Assembly: GCA_027604005.1 (NCBI GenBank)
Contig: JADGJT010000207.1
Location: 1-38,320 of the forward strand
DNA length: 38,320 nt
From: Dinochytrium kinnereticum
Lineage: Eukaryota; Chytridiomycota; Chytridiomycetes; Chytridiales; Chytridiaceae
Direction: 5' to 3'
Shown here: piece after piece, positions 20,621 to 33,232 of the stretch
How positions within the stretch are numbered: position 1 is the stretch's first letter
Layout: the number at the start of each line of letters is the position of its first letter
Position numbers and translations under genes: made by a program
The notes under the pieces: model-generated
Seen by the model: the letters and a program-made list of their open reading frames with translations, nothing else
Told to the model about the DNA's origin: nothing
Databases searched by the model: none

Positions 20621-23114
20621 ATGTTAACCAGGCTCATCGCGCAGCATCAGACTTCACACAGCGCCAGGCCTTTCCTCAGAGCCCTTCGTTCGCTCTCTAT
20701 CCCAAGAGGATCAACCCCGTCATGCATTGCTACTTCCCTGACCCGTCGCCTCTCATCCATCCCACAACCACCTAAGCAACAGCACTCAAACACAAAGCCA
20801 CCGCCCCTGGAGTCCCTCTGGACAACACCTTTTCCTGAAACGCATGATCAAACACTGAACGCTCGTCAGCTTCCGTCATCTCCTCATGGAGCGTTCCCCT
20901 CCTCCAAAGAATCGAAACGGTACAGAGTTATGGCATTTGTTGCAGCGTCGATTCTCAGTGCAGTGACATTTGCGGTCCTTCTCAACGCTGACGCAGACCA
21001 AGTCGATGAGACTTTTTTCTCCCTCCAATCCGCTCCCCATCTCTCCGCCAAAAAGAGTGCATCAACACCGACCGTCGCATCGCTCATTTCCCAGAAGACT
21101 GCAGTAGCCTCCTTGACCTCGCTTCCATTCCAAACCGCCGCGGATCAGAATGAGCAAGAAAATGAACCGGGGGTTTTGGTTTCGGACAGAATCGTCAAGT
21201 CGGCTGGTAAGGGAACGCCGACTTTGGTGACTTTGCAGCAGATGGATCAGGTTCGGGAGAGTCGAGAGGATTTGGCGGTTTGGATCTGGGGACGTGGAGG
21301 TGGTTGGGGAGGGGTTGGATCTTCACTTGGTGCTGATATTGGAAGGAAGAGTTCCGCTGTTTCTGGTAATGGGGAGGCTGAGATGCAGCCTGTTCATCGA
21401 ATCAAGGTTTGAAATATATTTAAATACCGTTAGGCTTGCCAATCTGTTTTTATCTCTTCTTCTACTCATACCTTTATTTTTTTCACGATGGAGAGGCTGC
21501 TGTGGTGCTGCTCTTAGTCAAAATAACATTGATACTGGCTGATTCTTTTTTACTTTCGAAAACAACTCTTGTTGCACTTCAACAAGATCTCTAACTTTAA
21601 ACAACCCCCCTGCTTGACAAAATAAAGGAACTCGACGGTCTACCGCTTCGTGATCTCACCACAACCTCCACTGGTATCGCCGCCGTCGACCAAAACGGTA
21701 CCCTTCACCACATCGACCTTACCTCTCCGGCTGGTCCTGGTCCCACCCGCACTCTCCTTAAGGGCCTTAACCTCACCCGAGTAGCCTACGCCCAACCCAA
21801 ACATACAAACCCAACCACAACCCGCGGGAAGCCCACCCCAAGTCCCACTGAGAATGGCCCGTTACCTCTTTACGCCCTAACATCTAGCGGCGCTCTGTAC
21901 CGCATCAACACGGATACGGCGCCAGCTAGACGATCGTGGTTAGCTTGGTTTGGGTATGGGTTGAATGGTGTTGAGCAGGTTCGATTTGCTTTGTCCAAAA
22001 AGAGTTTGGTTTCCGTCGCGGCTGGTCGCCAACATGTTGTAGCGCTTTCGTCCAATGGCAAAGTATTCACGGCTGCTGTTTCGCCGTTTAGTGGTAAAGC
22101 TGAAAAGGTGAATGCGTTTGGGGAGCTTGGGATCGGGCATGAAGAGGCCTCGGATGGAAAGTTGAGAGAGGTTCAGGGGTTGCGGGGAATTAATATTGTG
22201 CAGGTTGCTGCGGGAGATGCTTTCTGCTTGGCTAGAGCGGATGATGGTAGGGTTTTTGCTTGGGGGGCCAATACTTTTGGGGTGAGTTCTGAAATATCTT
22301 TGTATGCTGAAATGCGGAGACTTCCATATTTGTCTTATTTGTTTGTTATCATCACTGTGCTTTTTTCGTTTCTGCTTCCTAACAAAAAACAAAATATACA
22401 CAGCAATTGGGAACTGGCTACCTTAGCGACATCCCAATGTCACCTACCCCGATGGAAGTTCAGACCTTATGGACGCGTAAACGATCGACCCCAAGGCCCT
22501 CTGATGCAAGGTGCTCTTTGATTGCTGCCGGCGGAAGCACAGCAGCTTTTGTTGTAGACCGCAGTGATAAGACAGAGGTTTTGACGTGTGGAATGGGTAG
22601 ATAGATACCTTCCTTTGCATTGGAAGCTTGAATAGCCAACCTTCCGTCTCCTTTTTCAATAGGTCTCTTCGGTCAACTTGGCCAAGGTGGTTTCTCCCAC
22701 CTCGTCAACATCCCCACACCCATCCCAGCCCTCACAAACCTTACCGAATACTCTGAGCGACTCAACCGACGTACCCCCATACGGGTCGCCTCCCTCTCGG
22801 TCGGACCAGCTCATTGCATGTGTATCTTAGATAGCACCGCATCGACCACCAAAGATTTTGGGCGTGATGCAGTGGGATGGGGGTTGAACGATCGTGGACA
22901 ACTGAGAAGGGCTGATGGACGAAAAGGGAACACTGGAACCCCGCTCTGGATGGCGCCTGTTAGGAGTGGAAATGGAGAGGATGGAGTCATTGGGAGGTTG
23001 CAGGTTTTTGGGAGTGGTTGGGTGGGACGTGGGTTGTGGGGAAAGGTTAAGGTTGAGGAGGCTTTTGCTTGTGGAGATGGGTTTACTGTTTTGTATCCTA
23101 GAGCTGTCCGTTGA
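20621..23114 (+). CDS. Mitochondrial RCC1-repeat protein (Fmp25-like)
   Basis: Four exons: 20621-21406, 21628-22281, 22404-22596, 22663-23114; 694 aa. The N-terminus (MLTRLIAQHQ...RPFLRALRSLSI) is rich in Arg, Ser and hydrophobics with no acids, as in a mitochondrial presequence. A single hydrophobic segment follows at about 103-121 (VMAFVAASILSAVTFAVLL). RCC1-type repeats then appear: VSVAAGRQHVVALSSNG, VQVAAGDAFCLARADDGRVFAWGANTFGQLGTG and CGMGLFGQLGQG, where the exons join within the repeat consensus. This plan (presequence, membrane anchor, RCC1 propeller) is that of the fungal mitochondrial Fmp25 family, linked in yeast to respiratory-complex assembly. The first donor, GTTTGA, is weak, but the join IK/ELDGLPLRD keeps the frame. 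The start at 20621 is chosen for the targeting sequence. Confidence 0.85.
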
Positions 23115-23669
23115 TAAAGTGTATTCTTTTTCTTTTTTGTTTTCGGTTGGGTTTTAGTTACATTGTTGAATGTGTTTATGGTGCCGTTCGCCGTCATGGC
23201 TTAAAGATTGAATTTCCCCTTGCGTTGGAACATAAATAAACCTTTTTTTTTTTACACATTTGACTTCGTCGTTGTCCACACTGTTTTACCACCACGACGG
23301 GCGAAAGAGTGGTTTTCCCATCCTGTACCAAGTAGATTTATTAAAAATAACAGGCAGAAAAAAGTACCGCGCAACCACACAAAAATCAGTTTATGCCCGT
23401 AAAGGTTTAAAAAATCACAACAAAACGTAGAATAAAAAAGTAAGAGTGAGAAGCTATATAGAGAAGATCAGAGAAAATGAAGGTCTGAGCGGGGAGTAGA
23501 AGTAGATCAGATTATGTTAAAGGTAAGAAGGGACGAGACATGTACATATAAATCCATAAACAGCCTCACACGAACAGTAAACTTTCAAGCCTCTCCTTCC
23601 CTCCTTGCATTCACAATTTCGCGATGTTGCAGTAATATGCGGACCGCCCAACTGGGGTTGAAGATACGA
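23115..23669. other. Intergenic region between convergent genes
   Basis: 3' flanks of the RCC1-type gene (+) and VPS4 (-). AATAAA at 23235-23240 serves the plus strand; TTTATT at 23337-23342 reads AATAAA on the minus strand. No gene seen. Confidence 0.45.
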
Positions 23670-25883
<2,214 letters not shown>

Positions 25884-26985
25884 GGTGAATGCTCAGCAAG
25901 AGATACAAGGTAATTTAGGTCAATCCCCACTAAGCCAGCTGGTCTTCCGATGGTGTTCTGCTCAGAGACGCAGTCGGGGTTGCTTCGTAATGCGGAGAAT
26001 GGGTGGGGGGTGAGGTCGAGCGGACAATGTGAAATTTCCAAGTGATACCTTCGAAAAAGTTGGTGCGGTTTGCATGCTTGACGATGCGCTTTCCAATACG
26101 GAATACCGCGTACTATCAGCAACACGGTAATCACGTCGACTTCTCTTCTCCCTCAAATAAAATCACTGGTTTTGCGGATGCATCGCGGGGGAAACTCGTC
26201 ATACATACTGTGCTTGATCTCCATGACAGGTAATTCACTCGTCCCATGTCCCATTAGCCGCCATTATTGGCCGACCGACTCTACTACTGTTTTTATCTCG
26301 CAGGCCTTAAGAGTTATGCGGATTAAGACAGCTGTTCTTTTTACAGTTTTGAGATACATATCAAAGAGATGCCCTCCTACCTGCTGTCTAAGTATCACTC
26401 CGCTACATTTCACAATCGTTGGCGTATCTAGTGGGATACCGTTTTTTTCTGCGTCTTTCAGTGATATGTAGTCTTGACTTGTTAATGACACTTCAGAAAT
26501 ATCGTCATGACAAGAAGTTGTAAGTACAAATGCTTAACTCTTGAGTAAGACTGAGGAAAAAAATGCTTCTTCTTATGCCACACATAACGTGGGGATTATG
26601 TGATTCTGTAGTCTTTCAGCAGCTATTTGATGGATTTCCAATTAAATGAAACCAGAGGTCAGCAGCTTTCTCTTAACTATTCTTTGACGGTGGCACCCAG
26701 CTGCATCCCTGCAAGCTCTTTTATGCTTCACTCAATTTACATTACCGTCATTGGTCTGAAGGGAGAAATGCCTTCACTAAAGAGATTTATTTCAACAAAA
26801 ATATTTCAAACCAAGAAACGTATTAAGCGAAGAGCAGAAGTATACGATTTGGAGTAAATACATAAAGAAGAAAGAGATGCTGCATGTCCATCTCAGAATC
26901 TTGTAATATGCAGTCAATTTATGAGGAGAGGAAAAAAAATAAAATAAATGCCGAGGCTTGAGCATTAAGCAACTCCAAAGTTTTC
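25884..26985. other. Intergenic region, possible small ORF only
   Basis: About 1.1 kb between VPS4 and PCMT-A, holding the VPS4 promoter and the PCMT-A 3' flank. The only ORF with some coding character is on the minus strand at 26264-26491, listed separately. Short open segments at 25962-26156 (-) could be further exons of it, but no convincing splice model was found. Confidence 0.4.
26264..26491 (-). CDS. Possible small hypothetical protein
   Basis: 75 codons with a proper ATG and balanced composition (starts MSLTSQDYISLKDAEKNGIP; contains TPTIVKCSGVILR and AVLIRITLKACEI). The alternating hydrophobic pattern could be beta strands, for example of a small OB-fold, but no family is recognised and the true extent is unclear. 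It may be the first exon of a longer gene or a chance ORF. Confidence 0.25.
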   Translation of the reverse strand: MSLTSQDYISLKDAEKNGIPLDTPTIVKCSGVILRQQVGGHLFDMYLKTVKRTAVLIRITLKACEIKTVVESVGQ

Positions 26986-28001
26986 CTAACCAACACGGGC
27001 CATCTGGCTCTCCCTTGAAGTGAGTGGGACAAACTTAACCTTGCGGATAACCTGCTCCGAAAGTACCCCGTTCGCGTCCTTGTCGATGACTTTCAGATCC
27101 ATCAAGTCGGTGCCCACTGGAATAACCAAGCGGCCTATTATATAAAACAATTTAAAAGAAGAAATGAGGGTTAAGAAAAATGATGGATGAAGTACATATA
27201 AGCGAGAAAAAAACAAGGTGAGTGTACCTCCAGGCTTGAGCTGCTCCGTAAGTGCATCAGGAACAGTAGCGGCGCCAGCGCCAACCTGAATACTATATTA
27301 CAAAAAATGATCACAGTTAGCCATTCATAACATCAACGCAAGGAAAGCAAATAGCTGGACAAATATTAAGGAAGGCTCACCAATCGAACGGTCCCTCCTC
27401 CGGAAGTCCCAGCCGTCCATCTCCGAGGACAATCTTGAGGGTTCCATCCTCCAAAAGCTGAGGGCAGTCAGCTTGAACGTTTGACTGAGAAAATTCCACG
27501 AGCTCAGGAATGTGCTCGATACCGATAGCGCGACCCCCTTCGCCTTGGACCAGGTGAGCCATGATGGCTACGACGTACCCGCTGCCACTGCCAACGTCAA
27601 GAGCTTTGGATCCCTGCATGTTTGTATTAGCAAGAAGCCTACAAGTGAAATGATAACACCACATAATAATATCGAGCATATCAAGAAGGGGCAAATAACT
27701 TACTGGCTTCAAATGATCCTTCAGCAATTCCAGGAAGGAAGCGTGAACGTGAGGCGCAGAGATGGTGGCGGCGTAACCTGTCAAGCGACACAACATGCAT
27801 CAGCACCTCTTGACATGAAGATCGATATGATTTACCAATAGCCTTGGGATTGTCGCCGTAGGGTGCGGTGGATCCCTTCTGGACATAGTGCGCGCGATCA
27901 ACCTTAAGCATCGCAGAGTGGATCTTCTCGGTCATAATGTCTGCTTTGCGCAGGTTGCCAAGAAGCTCCTCATAAGTGTCTCCTGAGAACGAAGTGGGCA
28001 T
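26986..28001 (-). CDS. PCMT1: Protein-L-isoaspartate O-methyltransferase, paralogue A
   Basis: Five exons, minus strand: 28001-27836, 27777-27704, 27613-27381, 27292-27228, 27134-26986; 228 aa, the usual length for this enzyme. It methylates isoaspartyl residues in aged proteins with S-adenosylmethionine, starting their repair. Visible are MLKVDRAHYV, YAATISAPHVHASFLELL, SAM-binding motif [11 protein letters not shown], the acidic loop EHIPELVEFS, GDGRLG, and [13 protein letters not shown]. The N-terminus (MPTSFSGDTYEELLGNL) departs from the usual MxWxxxG...ELIxNL form that paralogue B keeps. It continues VIDKDANGVLSEQVIRKVKFVPLTSRESQ. B, immediately upstream in the same orientation, has the same exon plan: exons 2-5 are identical in length. 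Clear tandem duplication. Confidence 0.95.
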
Positions 28002-28489
28002 GATGGTATGGCTGTTTGGGCAGAGTCGAAGGTTGAGTGGTGAGGCTGAAGTGATGAAGGTGTGGTGAGGACTGAAGGAGAGAGTTGTCCAGACCAGCTT
28101 TTTAAAGGGTTTCCCCTTTATTGGGTGGTATTGTGTATGGGTTTTCCCCCAACACCTTGTCAGGGGTGACACCAGCAGTTGAAAGAACATTGAATGGAAA
28201 CCTGGTTGATCCTTCGTGGATCCTTCAAGCGGACTTGAAGCCAATCGTCCATTCACCAGTGCCAAGCACATTGGTTGTTATCATCGCGCTGTCCTTACGC
28301 TGAGCGCAAGAAATGGAGGTATCAAAGGAAGAAGTGAAAATGCACAATCGCCCATGAATCCTGCTCAGCATCGATGCAAACTTCATCTGCACTGCTTTGA
28401 TATTTACATGATGAACACCACTCAAAACTGCCTCATGCGACTAGCAGCAATACTCTCAACCCATCAGCACAGATTATTCTCTTCCATCC
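28002..28489. other. Spacer between the PCMT paralogues
   Basis: Promoter of PCMT-A and 3' flank of PCMT-B. The frame of PCMT-A is open further upstream (to about 28271), but that segment lacks conservation and an obvious start. No other gene seen. Confidence 0.45.
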
Positions 28490-29583
28490 CTAGAATTCCC
28501 CAGCCATCTGGTGTTCTTTCGACGTAAGCGGCACGTACACCACTCCAGTGGCAGAGTGATGTCTCAGATGCCCAGACGAATCCTTATCAATCACCATGAG
28601 CTCCTGCGAGTGTGTTCCCACCGGAATAACCAATCGACCTTACAATGAAAACACGCAAGTATCAATTCCATTCCGAGAAATAGAGAAGTTAGATGAAAAC
28701 GTTACCTCCTGGTTTCAACTGGTCAATGAGGGCCTGAGGAACCTTTGGCGCAGCCGCACCGACGTGAATGCTGCACCCGACCCATCAGCAAAAGAAGCAT
28801 TCCAAACAGCGCGAAAAAAACGGGATGAGAAAAGAGACTTGCCAATCGTAAGGAGCATCCTCCTTCCATCCCAATCTACCGTCAGCAGTGATAAGCTTCA
28901 CAGTCCCATCCTTCAGCAACTCGGGGCAGTCCGCCTTACAGTTCTGCTGCGAGAATTTTACAAGCTCAGGGATGTGATCCACTCCAACCGCTTGACCTCC
29001 ATGGCCCCGTACCATGTAACCCATGATGGCCGTGAGGTATCCGCTACCACTTCCAACATCGAGAGCCTTGCATCCCTATTGTTATGGCAATAAGCCATGG
29101 CTGAGGGTGAGGGCAAGTTCCTCGCCACCGACACGCCTATCGGTAGACGAAAAGAATGCAGAAAGGACTCACGGAATGTAAATGATCTTTTAACAGCTCC
29201 AGGCACATTGCATGCATGTGGGGTGCAGAGATGGTGGCTCCATAGCCTATTTTTGCCATTCATGTACAGTTGGTCAATAAGATGCCATGATGCCTCCACC
29301 CACGGATGACGGAAAACTTTCAGATATGAAAGGCTCATCAGGGTATAGTAAATCAGAACCCTCTCATTAGCCCCATCTGAAGTCCGGAGAAGCGGAGATA
29401 AGAAGACTTACCAATGGAGGTAGGATGGTCTCCATATGGGTTGCTAGTTCCATTTGCAACATACTTCGCACGGTCAACCTTCAGCATGGCGTTGTAGACA
29501 GTTTCCGACTTGATAATCCTAGCACTTCGCAGATTGTTGATAAGCTCGTGGCTCGTGGAGCCAGTGCAGCGCCAGGCACACAT
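28490..29583 (-). CDS. PCMT1: Protein-L-isoaspartate O-methyltransferase, paralogue B
   Basis: Five exons, minus strand: 29583-29412, 29246-29173, 29075-28843, 28770-28706, 28638-28490; 230 aa. It is the more canonical of the pair. The start [18 protein letters not shown] and [89 protein letters not shown] and the closing [13 protein letters not shown] all follow the animal and plant enzyme closely. The third intron begins with GC rather than GT (TACGATTG/GCAAGT, 28842-28771), while paralogue A has GTGAGC at the matching place. The role is repair of isoaspartyl damage with SAM. It is probably the ancestral copy, with A having diverged. Confidence 0.96.
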
Positions 29584-29844
29584 GTATAAAATATTGAATT
29601 GAGAAAAATCACAACAAGCTTGGCCACCAAGATGTTCGGTGTTAGAAACGGAAAAAAACGAACGCTAACAAAAGTTGGCATCAGCCAGAACACTTGAGAG
29701 TGCAACCAGTATCCTGGTCAGTAGACATGCAGATATCAGGCAACGATAAATGGCCAGCCAGTTAGTTAAACATATTCCATTACTATGCGCAGTATTTACA
29801 CTTTGGTGCATATCATCCACTCCATCACCCCACGAAAAAGTCCA

Positions 29845-30715
29845 TCAAGAGGACCATCCCCATTTCTTCCACAAAATCTTGCTCCAAACCCCAAGCTTAA
29901 GCCCACACTCTTTGAGCAAGCCAACAGAGTAACCCCCGGTGACCGCATCTGCATACTTTCCCATAAGCCTCGCAGTGTTCCCATTCCGAAAGCTATCAAC
30001 GTATTTGTTCGCGAAATTAAAGTGAGGTTTGAACAGGCGTTGAAAGTAGGCCGCCGAGGAAGCTCCAAAGCCAGCTATCGAGTCGCCAAGGTTGACGGTG
30101 TAAACTTGGCGTCGTCTTTTAAAAAGGAAATGGGAAAAGAAACCCCGAGAAAAAAATGGTCAAATAGCGAGGGAAAGAATTCAAAGTTAACTTACAGCTC
30201 TTCTTCCATTAACTGTTTCAACTTCTCGCTGGGAACTTTTACCATGTTATTGGTGGTTGAGTGTGGTGACTGAGACTGGTCGGAAGGGTTGGGTGAGGCA
30301 GAAGGGTCCACAGGGACGGAGTCAGGAGCGGGCTCGAGAACGATGAACTCTGCCTCGTCCCCAGACATACTCGCAATCTCCTTGACAGCAGCAACGAAAT
30401 CATAAGTAGCCTTGTACTGAAGGCTCTCCTTCTAGTAGGCAGATAACCAACAATATTATCACATCAGAATGGAAGCCAATGAGGCAGAAAAAAGTGATGA
30501 TCTCTCACCCCATCCTTGCCAATGATTCTCTGAAAACATCGTAACGAGGTCTGCGGATCAATGCGGTTCACCCTCCCCTCCCTCGTCTGCTTCATCACCA
30601 CAAAGCAGATCTCATCCCACTTTTTATCATTCGGATCCGTCGCTTGTGGGGGGATCGGAGGCTCCAGCTCCTGGGGATCAGGAGGGATCCTTTCAATCGA
30701 GACGGTCAACCCCAT
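29845..30715 (-). CDS. Hypothetical protein, function unknown
   Basis: Three exons, minus strand: 30715-30509, 30431-30196, 30115-29845; 237 aa, all junctions in frame. The first part (MGLTVSIERIPPDPQELEPP, then WDEICFVVMKQTREGRVNRIDPQ) is hydrophilic with helices. A Pro/Ser-rich linker follows. The end has a glycine/aromatic segment, GDSIAGFGASSAAYFQRLF...GKYADAVTGGYSVGLLKECG, and closes on LWKKWGWSS. I do not recognise a family. The acceptor at 30116-30117 was chosen because it alone keeps this last frame open. It starts 33 bp after the METTL25-like stop on the same strand. Confidence 0.6.
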
Positions 30716-30748
30716 TCAAAGATCTATTTCTGTTTATTTATGTGCGAC

Positions 30749-32374
30749 TCACTTTTTTGTTGCGATGAACATGCAAGTCCTAGAACAGGTTCCGTCAGGG
30801 ACAAACGCGCCTAACCGAACATCCCCCGACGCGCCTGAAGCTTCAAGGCGCTCCTTTAACGTCATCCAACGGTCAATAAGCACTATCGCCTCAATGGCCT
30901 CAGCAAGGAGCCATCGCAGCGTCCAAGCGGCCGCAACACGTGTGGAGCAGGCTGCTTCATTCCACATAAATGATCCATGAATATCGTGATCTCCCAGAGC
31001 TCCATCATCAACACCCAAGCATTTTAACGCCTCCCGAATATAAGAGACAGGAGTGCATTGCGACACGTCGATTTGGGCGATTGAAATTTCTCCATCCCCA
31101 TCATTGGAAGGGCATAGCCCCTTCTCCTTGATTACACAAGATAGGATAGACCGGTAAAGCAGTCCCTTGAAAACCACCAAGAGCTCTTCTTGCGATGTAT
31201 GCTTTGGATGCTTCAACTGGCTAGAAAAGAAAAGTAATATCTTGTGAGAATTTGGTGAATCCTTCGAAGGTTTGAGTGCACCTGGCAGTAGCTAACGCGT
31301 TCAGGGAGAGATGACAGTCGAGTGACCGTAAGGCTGCGGACATTGGAAAGCCACCCTTTTCTTGACTTGCTGACATCATGTGATAGCAGCATCCTACATT
31401 AACCAAAGCAATCGCTGAGCTTTCCAAAAAGGTTTGAATAATGTGGCCAGCCAAATCTCCGCACGTTTCTTGAGAGTGGAAAAGATGTAAGCACACCAGA
31501 TCTAAATTTCAAGAAAACCTTACGTAATCCACACATTATAAATGGCACGCGTGCAGTCGTGTCTTCCGTCCCATCCTCCAAAATCTCATCCAAGGCATGT
31601 GAGTATCCATCATCCTCGATTGATACCCTAACTTCCTTAAACGTAACACTTCCAACCCGCCTAACTCTCTCATCATGATTATGTCCAGGAGATGTCCTTC
31701 TTTCCGAAAGCCGCCGAAAAACATCCTCCCCTTTCTGTAAAGCCCCAGGATCACGATCCACCGCAACAATGTTCAAACCAAACAAATCAGAAAGTGCGAT
31801 GGCAACGTGTCTTTGTTTGAGTGAAAAAGGAAAGATAAGGAACAAGAATGAGACAGCCTGAACCACTCACCCTTCCCCTGTGCCAAAGTCCACCACATTA
31901 GAGGTCCCAGTAGACTTTGCAACCTCAGCGACAATGCGAGCAAAAGCCAAAACTTCCTCCTTTCTTCCATCGGGTATCCTAGACCATTCAGCCCAATCCT
32001 CGACTCCATTAATGTCATTCAACTCCGGCATTCCTATGCCGTAAGCATGGAACCCAGAGATTCCAAGTTGCTGAGATTCCGCAATAAACTTCTTCAAAGA
32101 TTCTGGCCATTCCGCCTGTAGAAACCAGTCAAAAGTCTTAGCATGCACCGTGGCTTTCCGAAAGTCTCACCTTGACGAATCCAGTCGAAGCAACCTGGGC
32201 AATAGTTTCCAATGACTCGGCCTCTAACAACATCCACTCCGCGGGTACAATCCTCTCCCATTGATCATCAACAATAAAGTCCCCCGCAGAAAAGTTCAGC
32301 AAGGCCTTATGGGAATTCACATAAGAGATCAAAGACGATGCGTACTCCTCCGCGCTCTCTTGCGGTCGAGTCAT
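30749..32374 (-). CDS. METTL25: METTL25/RRNAD1-like methyltransferase
   Basis: Five exons, minus strand: 32374-32171, 32115-31871, 31810-31524, 31468-31282, 31220-30749; 464 aa. The pattern is that of the METTL25/METTL25B family: an N-terminal helical part with DDQWERIVPAEW, then the SAM-binding site VVDFGTGEGHVAIALS (completed across the exon 2/3 junction), an acidic motif II AVDRDPGAL, and GLQTCGDLAGHI (family GLHxCGDL) followed by ALVNVGCCYHMMS, a hallmark of the family. The C-terminus VPDGTCSRTCMFIATKK corresponds to the family's terminal strand. The substrate is not established in general. The usual His of GLHxCGDL is Gln here. The TGA stop lies inside a sequence (AAGTGAGT) that also looks like a splice donor, but no in-frame continuation was found. 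Confidence 0.9.
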
Positions 32375-32428
32375 ATCCGCATGGCTCCTGTACCGCCTGT
32401 CCTCTGAAAAATTCAAGCACACAAACAA
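32375..32428. promoter_or_regulatory. Compact head-to-head promoter, 54 bp
   Basis: Only 54 bp separate the predicted start codons of the METTL25-like gene (-) and the small acidic-protein gene (+). Both models have good N-termini, so transcription probably starts very close to, or inside, the neighbour's 5' UTR. An upstream non-coding exon for either gene would enlarge the gap. Confidence 0.55.
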
Positions 32429-32899
32429 ATGTCTAAGAGAGCTGAGGTCCCCCCTGCCGCAGAGTTACCCACGGGGGCTGCTGGGGCTGCGGGCTTACTA
32501 GAAGGCCTAGCAGGAAGCAATTTCAGCGTGCCCGGATTGGAGGATATGGTATCGACGGGGATGGACTTGGGCGACGGAGTGTCGGACATCAACCAGATTC
32601 TTAAGCAGATGGTAGTCTAAACGTTGCGATTCCCAATGCCAACGAACTATCTTTAAAAACATTATTTTCCTACTGAACCTCAACTTTATCATCTTCTTCA
32701 ACAGGAAAACGCCGACCACGCCCTTCAATTCTTCGAATCCAAAGCGGAAGAGGTTCTTGCAAAGCTGAACGCCATCCTTGCCGAAGCTGGGATCTCTCCG
32801 GACGACGAAGATCTGGCTGCCAACGAGTCGAAAACTTTTGAGGAAGAGCCATCGATCATTCAGATAGAGGAGGAGGTCGTTCAGGGAAATTCCACCTAA
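32429..32899 (+). CDS. Small acidic helical protein, function unknown
   Basis: Two exons: 32429-32611 and 32705-32899; 125 aa. The N-terminal third is Ala/Gly-rich. It is followed by a segment with regular heptads across the exon join (SDINQILKQM-ENADHALQFFESKAEEVL), predicting a coiled coil, and then an acidic tail. The splice (ATG/GTAGTC, then ACAG/GAA) is in phase 0 and keeps the helix register, which supports the model. I do not recognise the family. A small coiled-coil subunit of a larger complex is one possibility. Confidence 0.7.
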
Positions 32900-33232
32900 G
32901 CTCTCATCCTATTAAATGCATGATAGATAAGGCTTCGGGAGGGTGCATTGTGGTTTAGCGTCATGATGCTGAAGCATTTCACCGTCACTCTTTGGACCGC
33001 CTTTTTGTTTCGGGGGTTTGGATGCTCAGAGGGCTACTGAGGGCCTCAAGAGAGACGCTGTTTCCCAGCATGTTTCTCCAGCAATCTCTGTAAATATTAA
33101 TCAATCTATGGCGATGACGTTAAACGCCGCGTCGAAATATACATAAGTGGATAAAGCCAAAGTTCTGCATTTTGAGATGAACTCTATGAGCAAGGTTGAA
33201 GTGTGTTGGTTTATTTTAAACAATTTCTCAAC
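32900..33232. other. Intergenic region, no gene seen
   Basis: Lies between the small acidic-protein gene and the aldehyde dehydrogenase. The dehydrogenase frame is open back to 33203 but without ATG. Nothing else seen. Confidence 0.4.

Noticed and set aside
25962..26491. A spliced TEN1-like OB-fold gene on the minus strand
   Set aside because: The beta-strand-like pattern suggested it, but no splice path keeps the frame and no diagnostic residues are seen; only the single ORF is listed at low confidence.
29796..30068. 90-codon minus-strand ORF
   Set aside because: It is another frame over the last exon of the unknown gene; it cannot be joined to exon 2 through a good acceptor while keeping the frame, and it is rich in Cys, Leu and Arg without pattern.
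29785..30273. 162-codon plus-strand ORF
   Set aside because: It lies antisense to the last two exons of the 29845-30715 gene, whose splice model closes in frame and has better composition.
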